NCBI GenBank assembly: GCA_021432635.1
Contig: MU270022.1
Coordinates: 62,001-126,000 of the forward strand
From: Thozetella sp. PMI_491
Taxonomy: Eukaryota > Ascomycota > Sordariomycetes > Chaetosphaeriales > Chaetosphaeriaceae
Length of the DNA: 64,000 nt
Direction of reading: 5' to 3'
The position numbers and the translations under genes are program-made. Shown here one piece after another: positions 32,649 to 42,793 of this stretch. Positions within the stretch are counted from its first letter, which is position 1, and the number at the start of each line of letters is the position of its first letter. Under the pieces are notes generated by a model. It did no database searches. It was not told the origin of the DNA and saw only the letters and a program-made list of their open reading frames with translations.

Positions 32649-33596
32649 CTTGAAGGTTGAAGCACGACGCGACGCGCGAATGGAAGTGGCTGTCTCACAT
32701 GAAAGAGAAGGAGTGAGGAGTAAGGGAGATAGGAGACTTGGCGGTCGAAAGGCTACAGTCCTGGCTAGTTGATGGTGCCAATAACACGGTTTGGTTTGCC
32801 GCCTAAAAATGGTGAGCAGGATAACCAGAAGCTTCGATGGCAGATGGTGAATGTTTGTGCGGCGATTCCAGACGAGGACGCGTTGATTAGCACTGTGGGG
32901 CATGGCCGGTGCCTGGGAACGCGATGCGGGCGTGGGTCACCTGGTCACATGACAGCGTGATTGATATTAAGCGCTAAACCCCGGAGGATTCTCTACACAA
33001 AACTCTCCCCCGCCGCCCCCACACTCGTTTGGCTCCAGTTGAATCTCTGGCGCTAGCTTGACAGCATGTCCGAGGATAAAACTGTAGCTAGCGTTAGCTA
33101 AGCCAGGTATCCTCGGTTAGAATACTGGCCCGGCAAAAAGTGATCCCTTGGGTAGTACTTCGGATATGCCTACAACTGCTCTACGATAAATATTTGTGCC
33201 AGGCAATCGAGAGGGGCCCAAATAGCAAGATATTATATATCTACACCCAGGCACAAGGTGCATAGTTGTACATTTTCTCTACGGCTTACACTTCCCTTAT
33301 TTTCTCTGTAAAAGGTCTAAGATCGACTCAAGTTTATACAGAGCTCAACAGCCGCCAAATGGGCCGCTGCCCCCATACTTAACAAGCGCCCACGGTCCCG
33401 CACTGCCTCGGCAGTTGAGCTCGGAAAAAGCGACGACGCCTTACCTCGCGTCACAGCATCTCATCATTTCTTCTCTTCAAACTCGGGGTCTTTTAGCTGC
33501 GATTACTCGACTGGTCCGCTGTAGTGCTATTTTATTTTAGGCTTCATAGGCGGGGGGCGTCCATCTCCCTTTACTGTACCGTAACCGCCTGTCGCC
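32649..33596. other. Divergent intergenic region
   Basis: 948 bp between brc1 (-) and the hydrolase (+). It includes an AT-rich stretch GATATTATATATCTAC near 33228-33243. The minus-strand frame continuing upstream of brc1 lacks a supporting ATG context. No gene is seen. Confidence 0.5.
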
Positions 33597-34970
33597 ATGT
33601 CGGCATTTCTGGTCAAAGACCATCTCGTCGAGGCCCAGCACATCCGCGAGTACGCCCGAGCGACAGCCCACTCTCAGGAAGAGGTCCTCTATGTGGCCGT
33701 CAAGCAGTACATACCGAAGAACAACCTCAACCCAAAGCCGGGCGATGTTACCATCATCGCATCTCACGCCAATGGCTTCGTGAAGGTCGGTCTTGCTTGT
33801 TTCTCACTCCCCTGCTAATCGCTAACACATGGCCAAAATAGGAGCTGTACGAACCCTTGTGGGAGGATCTTGTCACGGCACTGGGGAAACAGGGCGTCAA
33901 AGTTCGCGGCGTCTGGATCGCCGATGTAGCATGGCAAGGGCAGTCTGGCATCGTCAACGAAGACCGACTAGGGAATGATCGTAAGAGCTACCTCCAGAGT
34001 TGAGTTCGATCTTGAACGGAGCTAATTAGACCTACGATTAGCCTCCTGGCTGGATCATGCCCGCGATCTGCTCAACATGGTCAACCACTTCCGCCGGGAC
34101 ATCGTACGCCCTATCATCGGCGTAGGGCACTCCTTCGGCGCCAGCATCATCGCCAATCTGTCGCTCCTGCACCCCCGTCTTCTCTCGACCCTTGTACTTC
34201 TGGACCCCGTGCTCTCGAACTTCAAGGTACGCGGCCCGGCCTACGGCTTCGACCCCATGAAGGCGTCCTCTTTCCGGCGCGAGGTGTGGGACTCGCGCGA
34301 AGAAGCCGCAGCCAGCTTCCGTCGCAACAAGTTCTACCAAACCTGGGACCCGCGGGTGCTCGACGCCTGGGTCAAGTACGGCCTCCGGGAGAGCCCATCC
34401 AAGCTGTTCCCGGAGCCGGGTAAGACGATCTTGACCACTACCAAGCACCAGGAGATCTTTACGTATTACCGCCCTCAAGCTCAAGTCTGGGACAAGGACG
34501 GAAAGCGCATATTGGACAGGAGCAAACTTCCCGATGCTGGAAAGGCCACCTTCGTACTCCCAGACTTTCCGTTCTACCGCCCCGAGGGTCCGCTCACGAC
34601 GGACAAGCTGCCGTTCTTGCGGCCGGGTGTTCTGTGGATCTTTGGCGGCCAGAGCAACGTGAACGGGCCAGACACCCATGAAGAGAAGATGCAGTTGACG
34701 GGCGTGGGAGTTGGAGGGAGCGGTGGCGCCGCGGCTAGCAGGGTAAAGGGGATCACGATTGAGGAGTTTGGTCACCTCGTGCCGATGGAGGCCACGACGC
34801 AATGCGCGCAGTACGCCGCGGACTTCATCGTGCCGGAGCTGAAGTTTTGGCGCGAGGAGGAGGAAGACTTTCAACGGTGGGCAAAGAGGCCGGACATCGA
34901 GAAGCAGATATTAGACGAGGACTGGAAGCGGTGGATCGGGCCCTTGCAAAAGCGCCCGCAGAAGCTTTGA
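33597..34970 (+). CDS. Alpha/beta hydrolase, peroxisomal Lpx1-like (C-terminal QKL)
   Basis: This is an alpha/beta-hydrolase of 418 aa. Exons are 33597-33785, 33842-33980 and 34042-34970. Intron 1 (56 bp) has the uncommon donor GTCGGT, with a CTAAC branch and TAG acceptor; intron 2 is 61 bp. The oxyanion and nucleophile regions read VTIIASHANGFVKELYEPLW and IIGVGHSFGASIIANLSL (GHSFG nucleophile elbow). The catalytic His is probably in IEEFGHLVPMEATTQCA and the acid in the segment before it. The protein ends RPQKL. QKL is the non-canonical type 1 peroxisomal targeting tripeptide reported for budding yeast Lpx1, a peroxisomal lipase with the same fold, so peroxisomal matrix location is likely. 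Fungal relatives are also found in biosynthetic clusters, but no such cluster is visible here. Confidence 0.88.
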
Positions 34971-35741
34971 GAGACGATACCTCTCACAACAGGCAATACG
35001 CACAGCCCCTGTAGGTTCCTTGACATATATATATATATAAATAAGATCTTGCATTGCATATAGCCCTTTCATTATCTCAACGCTCCATTCTTTAGCAGAG
35101 GTTGCCCACATCTCCGCCCGCCAAGTAGTGCGCGCCCAACCTACGCGGAGCCTTACCGTATCTTACTGGACGTCGGTGATAGAGTGAACAGGCACGCCGC
35201 TAAAGACCACTAGGAGAGTACCCGGTACTGCATCTGCAATGCACTCAACCCGAGCCCGCTTGCAGCACACTGGGGTCTCGCATCAAGGCGGCAAGGCACC
35301 CGTGCGTCGAATATGTATGCACGTGGGCGCCACCTGGAACTACTCGATAGTTGGGAGAGCTATCATGAGGATGTTGCCAACACAAGATAACGCCAAGTGG
35401 ACTCAGTAGAATCGTCTATGTCTTATTAAGGTCTCTCTCACGCTATGGAGACTAAGCTGCCTGGTTAGCCCAGGCAGAGGTGTACTATTGCGGCCGCAAA
35501 ACACGTATGTAAGTTGCAATCAGCGCATCTTCCATGCTCTGCACCGTCGACGCTCTGTATGCGGTTCTCATCAAAAGATGACCCAAGCCAGCGAGCCTTC
35601 CCGCGCCTACAATGCGTCGGATGAACCCTGAATGGCACGAATGCATTTTGCGCCCTCCCCTTGTCTATTAACAGCCCCGAAACGCGGCGATCTCTAGGAC
35701 GGGCTTTGGTAGGTAGCCTGTAATAAGAGATTCTATCCTCT
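34971..35741. other. Convergent intergenic spacer
   Basis: 771 bp between the hydrolase stop (+) and the HMG-CoA synthase stop (-). A (TA)n microsatellite at about 35024-35039 lies in the hydrolase 3' region. Overlapping short frames lack domains. Confidence 0.5.
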
Positions 35742-37528
35742 CTATGCCTTGATCGAATAAGTGCGCTTGAACATGTCGTCGACATTCTCGAGGAAGTAGG
35801 TGCCAGGGGCGATGTCGGTGGTCTCGCCCTGAGGCTTGTAGTTCTTCTGAAGGTGGGCCTGCTTTCGCAGGTCACACATCTTTGGGACACTGTCAGCACA
35901 TAGCTAGGGTTATTGGGGGGGGTGGGGGGGGGTTAGAGTTTACCCTGTCGTAGGTCTCGGGGGGCACGGCAAGACGGGCGTTGAGCCGGTTGGGGATGTC
36001 CAGAACCTTGGAGATTGACTCGGTGCTTGCGTTGATGCGGAAGGAGCAGAAGCTAGCGGCCAAACCACTGCCGTAGCTGAAAAGAGCTATCCGCTTGCCC
36101 TGCAGCTGGGCGCTGTCAATGTGGGAGACGAGGCTAGCAAGACCACCCCAGACGCTGGCACAGTACATGTTGCCACAGAGGGTAGCGACCTGGATACCGG
36201 GGTTGACACGCTCCTGGAAGCGCTTCTTGGTTAGGGCCATGAAGGTCTTCTCAACCACCTTGTCGGTCAGAGACTTCTTGTAGTCCATATCGCGGAGCTC
36301 AGGGGGCACATCGGCGAAAGCGGGGCTCTCGGGGTCGGCCAGGTAGTCGTGGTACAGAAGACGGCCATACGACTTGGCCACCAGCTTGCAGTTGGGCGCG
36401 TGGAATGCCAAGTAATCGAAGCGGTCGAGAGGAGTCTTGGGGGGGACGGTCTCGGCGGCGCCGTTTCCGTTGGCGTGGCCGTTGGCATGGCCGTTGGTGC
36501 CATTCTGGGCCAGCAGGGCCTCGCGCTTGTTGTAGGCACGGTAGGCCGAGTCAAGCGCTTCAGTGTAGCAAGTGAGCGAGTAGTGGCCGTCGACGATGGG
36601 GTACTCGCTGGTCAGGTCGGCCTTGTAGAAGTCGTAGGAGTGCTGCATGTGGGTGCCGCGGAGGCCCGGCTCCAGGACGATGGGGGCGTTGGGTCCGATG
36701 AGCATAGCGACGGCACCAGCACCACCGGTCGGGCGAGCATTGCCCTTGGCGTACAGGGCAATGTCTCCGGCAATCACAATGCCATCGCGGCCGTCCCAGG
36801 CGGACGACTCAACCCAGTTGACCGTGTTGAAGACGGCGTTGGTGCCGCCATAGCAGGCGTTAATGGTGTCGACTCCCTCGATGTTGGTGTTCTCGCCAAA
36901 CAGCTGCATGAGCACCGTCTTGACCGACTTGGACTTGTCCAAGATGGTCTCGGTGCCGACCTCGAGGCGACCAATTGAGTTGGGGTCGATGTTGTAGTTC
37001 TTCAGCAGCTTCGACGTAACGGTCAGGGCGAACGAGTAAATGTCTGTGATGGCGGGGTTAGCCCCGCGCTTCCCTCAGCTGTCTATCCTGCGCACGAGAC
37101 TGGTTACCAGGGATCCGTCGTGCCGGAAACCGCCCTGGCAGCCTCGGCCGGTCCAGACCGCCCAAAAAAAACAAAGCAGAGCGCAAGGAGCAGGCGCCGC
37201 GCTGGAACAAAATCTACTGACCCTCACGATCGTCGCAGAAGCTCATCTTGGTCTGGCCCAGGCCGATGGTGTACTTGCCGGTGCTAACACCGTCAAACTT
37301 CTCGAGCTCGGATTGCTCCACATACTGCGTTGGCACCTGTTAGTGTTGCTACTTCCCTTGTTTTTTTTTTCTCCCACTTCCCCTCCCCCTTTCGGGAGCA
37401 CCAGCGATGTCGGGCTAGGCCAAACAAGCCCTAGGAGGTCTTGGGGGGGGGGGGGGATAGAGGCGTACCTGGCTAGGAAAGTAAATCTCAATGGCTTTAA
37501 TGCCAATGTTCTGGGGACGGGCGGCCAT
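35742..37528 (-). CDS. erg13: Hydroxymethylglutaryl-CoA synthase
   Basis: The enzyme condenses acetyl-CoA with acetoacetyl-CoA to HMG-CoA, the second step of the mevalonate/ergosterol pathway, in the cytosol. Exons are 37528-37469, 37324-37222, 37043-35944 and 35879-35742, giving 466 aa. Introns are 144, 178 and 64 bp. Splicing yields [60 protein letters not shown] and [20 protein letters not shown]. The catalytic Cys is in [10 protein letters not shown], the active-site His in [12 protein letters not shown], and the CoA-site region in [21 protein letters not shown] low-complexity [15 protein letters not shown] insert lies in the middle (about residue 270). The last exon must use an AAAG acceptor, since the nearer CAG would introduce a stop. 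Introns 1 and 3 carry long poly-C tracts on the coding strand. Confidence 0.97.
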
Positions 37529-40500
37529 GGCTGCTTGTTGGGCACGAGCAAAAAGAGTTCGAGCGGATGGTGTGGGAAAGGGGAGAAGGGGGAGGGGGGG
37601 GGAGGTCTAGAAAAGGGTCGCAAGCATTAGTCGCTGTCGGCAGGCGATACTCGTCCCCCTTTTTGAATCTCCATTCACCGCCATTTGGGGCGCTTCTTAG
37701 CAACAAGCTGCTCCCAACTGCCCCAACAAGGCGCAGATTGCTGGGAAATGGGAAATTGCAACTTGACCAGAAAGCCCGTGGGGTAGGGGGGGCGAACACA
37801 CCTTAGGGCAGCTGGGATCAGCGGTCTCAAAAACAGTGTTTTGTCGTGGGGCCTAGCTCTCGCTCTCTGTTGCTTTTCGTCTCCCTGGCTGTATGTGAAG
37901 AGAGAAATCTGGAGCGAGACAGTCCCGTAGTGACAACCGATTCTGCAGTCGGAGAAGAGCCCGGACGGTCGAGGGGGAGAGCTGTGGTTGAAATAGAAAA
38001 GGGCAGGGAAGAAAGAACAAAACGAAAGGGAGGACCCGGACGGACGGCGGCCCACTGCATGTAGTTTCCGCGAGACGGTGCGTGAAGGGAGAAGTGGGCG
38101 GTGGTATTTGACAGGGGTCTCCCGAGCACAGGTTTAGAGTTATCAGCGCCTGATTAGGACAAAATAGTGAGGGCGACAGCGGGATCGGCTCAATCTAGGC
38201 TGGGCTGCAGAAGATGCGCCTTGCCGCCAAAAGTCCAGATGGACCAGCCATAGCGGTCCGTTGACCGGGGGGAGGGGGTGGGTGGATGGAATGGTTGAAT
38301 GGATTAAAACCCGCCGAGGGCGAGGTCGTGAGGTCCAATGCGCGGCTAGCACGTCAGAAATTCTCACGAATGCATTTGTGGTTGAAGCTGACGGAACTCC
38401 TGCTCGCGGCGATGACGTTTTCGTGCTCACAGGTTCGACAGCAGCTGTGGTTGCCGTGTGGTGGTACGTCGTACATATAGCACAATAAGAGCGTGCTGAA
38501 TACCTAACCAAGTAGTACTACCTAGTTAAAGGCCCCGGCTTACAAGTCGCCGCCGGGGTCCTCTCGCAGGACACTGTAGGCAACTGAAGAGACGAAGTTC
38601 TGGGCAGTAACACCCAGTAGTACCACCGCCTCAACTTACACACCTGAGGCACGAGTCCTCTTTTCCCTCGTCCTAAGGGCCCTGTCACCCGCCGAAAGTG
38701 CAAGAACGGCCTTGGCGCACCAGAGGGGCAGGTTATCGTGCTCGTAGACGCTAGCAGATTGGCACCGCAAACAACCCTATTTTGTGTGGGCAAGCAGCCA
38801 TCGAGAACTCGCTGTACCTTTTCCCTTTCCCCGCGGGCCCCGATACGCGCGAGCTCCGAATTGCGGCGAATCCACGCCCCCCTGCTTGGGCTTTTGGAGT
38901 CGCTCGGCCCATCCACGAGCAGGAAGGGAATGCGGGAGCAAACACGAAGACGAACGACGGGATCGGCTCAATCACTGCACCGCGCGTTGACATCACAGAT
39001 GTAAAAATCCACTTGGTCGACGCCCGCTGCCCCTCTTTACCCCCCCATCACGACCCATTATGGGGTCAGGGTCTACCCAGGGCGGCCGCCGAGTGGTTTA
39101 TTGAGCCCGGCGTTGCGATTTCGGGACTTGCTCGTCTGGGCAGCCGCCCGCTGGCTAGAGCTGCAGGAACACGCAACCTCGACGTGGCTCAGCTGCGTTG
39201 GAGGGGGGCAACGTCCGGCCGAGGCACACCCTCATCCGGGTTTCATATCAGACCGCCCAGATCTCCCTGAAAGGGACTGCCGAAGCGAGTCAAACAAGGC
39301 CGCTCCCTGGCCTCGGGTGCCGTTTGGCCTTCCATTCCGTCTGTTTTCTTGAATCGGCTCGGCTCCACAACCATTGCCGGCTCTCCTTGCTTGCACCATT
39401 GTCGATGTGGCGCGGCGCAAGCGAAGCCACCTCGATAAAGCTCACACCCAGAGGTCCGGGAGCATCTTATCGGATGTAGGTGGGACAATCGTGGCAGCCC
39501 CTGCGTCCTCAGCCTCGCGAGGACATCACAAGTTCTCAGCAATGTTGTGCAGATTAGACTCCTGATGAACTCCGGGCTGACGGGAGATGCCGGCTGACGG
39601 GAGACGTGGGCTACAAGATACGGAGCTCCGTTCATCTGTTTCCACCCGGTCTGCAAGCTTGCTCGAGGCTAGGCCACCTCTGCTATTTCGATGCGACTCG
39701 GTCTCGGTATAGCCTCCGGACCTCTTTCTTCGTGCGCCGGCCCTCGCTCGCTTTGGCAACGGGCTCGGCCTAAGTGCCAATTTGGAGCTTTTAGCTGCGT
39801 AGAGATTGTAGCGTGTAGAGTTTGGCTTTGTTTAAGATTCTTAACTTGTTCACGCAAACATAGCGAACACCACTAACAGTACAACCGGAATAAACGAGGG
39901 TAGCGAAGGCTTTGTCGTCAATAAAAGAACTTAGATCGAGTTTTAATCATCCTCCAGGAAGGAATCGACAGTGGTTATCTTTCAGGGAGAACAGGCCATT
40001 AGGAAGGTACGTTGTGACGGTCGTCCACTCAGAGGCTGCTTGAAGCAAGGTACATATGTTATGACGGAGTCCACCCCATGTCACGGAGAAGGAAGGGGAG
40101 GGAGGGGGGTTTATTGGATATTCAAACAGTCGCTCGTCTTCTAGGGGCATTTAACTAGGTAGGTATTAGTTAGCTGTGTTTAAAAGTTGCAGAGATCCTA
40201 GGTTTGGACTACCACTTTTAATACCCCATATCTGATTTACGATGAGATCCCAGAATCACGATTATGTCCAACAATTTTTACTATGCCATGACATCTAAAT
40301 AGGTACGTACTCTACAAGGGAGGCGATGCCCTACTACCACCAGCCTCCATTTTTGACTCTGTTAAGAGCAATAAAGAGGTGGGAGCAGTGCCAAAGGTTT
40401 CTCCTCGGTACTGCACTCTGAAAAAAAAAAAATATATATATATATATGCAGATACATACCCACATGCCGATGTGCACCTGAACTCCACAGCAATACGTAA

Positions 40501-40663
40501 TTCTAATGGGGATATGTCGCTTTTCCTTAGGAGAGAGGATATACAACATGCTGCAATGCTAATATCAATGCACACCGAGTCCGCAAGAGCAACGTTGTCG
40601 GCCCGAAACCGCAGACCCAAACTCCATGCGCCGCCATGTGCCTGAGACCACTGTGCCGTTACT
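37529..40663. other. Long upstream region of HMG-CoA synthase, no supported gene
   Basis: 3.1 kb between two minus-strand genes. Open frames of up to 162 codons occur on both strands around 38500-39300 and overlap each other, with no domain. Poly-A then (TA)n occurs at about 40421-40446, near the 3' end of the AAA gene. The size suggests an extended erg13 promoter or an unrecognised non-coding transcript. Confidence 0.5.
40421..40446. repeat. A12 followed by (TA)n microsatellite
   Basis: About 12 A residues are followed by about seven TA units, in the 3' flank of the BCS1-like gene. Confidence 0.7.
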
Positions 40664-42793
40664 TTACACCGCCCCAGCCTCCTGGGGTGTGCCGTATCCG
40701 GAGTCGCTTCCATGCCTGCTCTCTTCGATGACGACCTTGCTGTCCACCTCGCTTGGCCGGTCGGCCCCAGCCTCCGTAGTCGGCACCACCTCGATCTTCG
40801 GGACCTCGGCGCCGTCGGTCTTATCGGCCGGCTTGGGCTTCTTGGAGCCGTCGCGCTTCTTGGAGCTCTCGACCTCGGACTCCGACTCTGAGGTAGCAGA
40901 CGAGTCGCTGTCGCTACCCGCGTCCCTCTTGCTCCTGCGGTGGGACTTGGACTTGCGCGCCTTGCGTCTGGCCTCCTTGCGCTTCTCCTTCTCCTCCTCC
41001 TCCTTCTTCTTGGCCGCCTCCTCGGCTTCCTTCTTCTCCTCTTCCGCGGCCGCCTTCTCCTCCTCTTCCTGCTTCTTCCGCTTCTCCTCGGCCTCCTTGA
41101 GCTCCTTCTCCTTCTTCTCCTTGCGCGCCTCTACCACCCACTCCTCCGCGCCGTCTACCGCGCGCTCCGGGGTGCGCTTGTTCTTGAGCAAGAAGCCCTG
41201 AATCTCGGCAGGGCTGAACTCATGCGCAGGTACCTTCTTGCCGAACTCGAGAGCCAGCTTTTCCACCTTTGCCGTGACTTCAGCCTTGACGCGTACGGCC
41301 TCCTCAGCCTTCTTGCGTTCGGCTTCGATGGCGGCCTCGTCGAGCACCTTTGCCTCGCCTGGCTTGACCGGCGCGTCGTCGCCCTCGAGCGGGGCGTAGA
41401 TAGCCCGGAAGATGGCGGCTATCATCCCCTCGTCAGCCTTGCCGAACTTGACGATCATGTCAACACGGCCAGGGCGGATCAGGGCCTTGTCCAGCTTCTC
41501 AATGTGGTTGGTCGTCATGATGAGAACACGGCCCTCCTGGGACGCCACACCATCCAGAATGTTGAGCAGGCCAGAGAGGGAAAGGCGGCCGGTGTTGCCG
41601 TTGTTGTTGTTGGGCTTCCGCGGGTCACGCTTGCGGGTGCTCTTTGCCGAGCCGTTGTTGTCGTTGTTCCCGTCGTTGCTCTCGTTGTCGTCAACACCTG
41701 TCTCCTCGCGGGTGTGGGTAAGACCGGCAGTATCAATGTCCTCGAGGAGAACCACGCAGCGGCGCGGGAGCTCAGCAAAAAGAGAGGCGAGATTCTCCTC
41801 GTTGGCGCTCACAGAGCTTAGACTGACGATGTAGATGCGCATCTTGAAGTGCCCGGCGAGTGCCAGCGAAAGCGAAGACTTTCCGGTTCCGGGAGGACCG
41901 TGCAGAAGATAACCACGACGGTAAGGAATTCCGCGGTTGCTATACCACCGCCTCGTCATGGGATTCAGGTAGTCCCGGACATCCTCGATCAGGTCCTCCT
42001 TGACCTTCTCGTTGAGAATAACGGTCGAGAAGGGGCGCGAGGCACGGGCCAAGGAGCGCTGCCAGACGGGCTCGCCGGAGCCGGCCTTCATCGCGCCGCG
42101 GTAGATGAGCGTCTTTTGCTCGTCCCTCTTCACATAAGCCTCGCGAGCCTCGTGAAGCAGTTCCTTGAGCACCCAGGGGTCGCGTCCGAAGCACGAAACC
42201 GAGATCTCCTCCCGCTCGCTAGCCGGAAGAAAGCCGGCGGTCTCGCGATTCTCAGAGCGCCGAAAGATGAGAAGGCGGCCCTGGTACCAGAACCAGTGGC
42301 TGCCAAAAGTCGGGGTGTATGCGAGGGCCTTCTTCTTCTTCTTGCGCGAGGTGCCCTCCTCATCCTCGTCGTCCGCCTCGTCGTCCTCGCGCCAGTTGTT
42401 CCACATGACGTACCACGAACGGGAGTTCAGCGACGTGTTGACAACGAAACGGCGTGCCCCCTGCGAGAACCCCTGCGAAGCAACCCAGGTCATGAGCATG
42501 TTGTAGATTTCATCGTCCACGCGAATGTCCACCACGGACATCAGGTACTTCTCGACCAGACCCCAGAGATACTCGGCGAAGTAGCGCCACAGGAACACGA
42601 GCCCGCCGCATAGCAGGATGAGGGGGATATAGACATTCAGATCAATGTGGAGGTACTTGTAGACGGCACCGGAAATCGGGCTAAAGCCTGGGAAGAAGAG
42701 GTCGAGCAGGACCAGTGGTGTGCTGTTCGACATGGTCGCATCGAAGTCGGCGGAGGGAGACGGCGCGGCCATGGTGGTTAGAAACTCCAGCAT
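40664..42793 (-). CDS. BCS1-like AAA ATPase with long charged C terminus
   Basis: An intronless 709-aa protein with the BCS1 plan. A membrane segment (residues 52-74, LNVYIPLILLCGGLVFLWRY) is followed by a BCS1_N domain (about 85-270, with an acidic/Lys-rich insert DDEADDEDEEGTSRKKKKK) and an AAA+ domain. Walker A is GPPGTGKSS (299-307), Walker B is VVLLEDID (347-354), and the sensor/arginine-finger region reads MTTNHIEKLDKALIRPGRVD. True Bcs1 inserts the Rieske protein into mitochondrial complex III. This protein is much longer than Bcs1 (about 450 aa). It has an Asn-rich insertion right after Walker B (361-400) and a C-terminal tail of about 180 residues dominated by Glu/Lys/Arg. It is therefore probably one of the fungal BCS1-like paralogues, with unknown client and location. 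The start could also be the Met at residue 8. Confidence 0.9.
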   Translation of the reverse strand: MLEFLTTMAAPSPSADFDATMSNSTPLVLLDLFFPGFSPISGAVYKYLHIDLNVYIPLILLCGGLVFLWRYFAEYLWGLVEKYLMSVVDIRVDDEIYNMLMTWVASQGFSQGARRFVVNTSLNSRSWYVMWNNWREDDEADDEDEEGTSRKKKKKALAYTPTFGSHWFWYQGRLLIFRRSENRETAGFLPASEREEISVSCFGRDPWVLKELLHEAREAYVKRDEQKTLIYRGAMKAGSGEPVWQRSLARASRPFSTVILNEKVKEDLIEDVRDYLNPMTRRWYSNRGIPYRRGYLLHGPPGTGKSSLSLALAGHFKMRIYIVSLSSVSANEENLASLFAELPRRCVVLLEDIDTAGLTHTREETGVDDNESNDGNNDNNGSAKSTRKRDPRKPNNNNGNTGRLSLSGLLNILDGVASQEGRVLIMTTNHIEKLDKALIRPGRVDMIVKFGKADEGMIAAIFRAIYAPLEGDDAPVKPGEAKVLDEAAIEAERKKAEEAVRVKAEVTAKVEKLALEFGKKVPAHEFSPAEIQGFLLKNKRTPERAVDGAEEWVVEARKEKKEKELKEAEEKRKKQEEEEKAAAEEEKKEAEEAAKKKEEEEKEKRKEARRKARKSKSHRRSKRDAGSDSDSSATSESESEVESSKKRDGSKKPKPADKTDGAEVPKIEVVPTTEAGADRPSEVDSKVVIEESRHGSDSGYGTPQEAGAV

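Noticed and set aside
36349-36978. 209-codon plus-strand Val/Gly-rich frame
   Set aside because: It is antisense to HMG-CoA synthase exon 3, whose catalytic motifs are intact.
40940-41821. 293-codon plus-strand Leu-rich frame antisense to the BCS1-like gene
   Set aside because: It is the complement of Lys/Glu codon repeats (AAG/GAG read as CTT/CTC Leu). The minus frame has clear AAA motifs.
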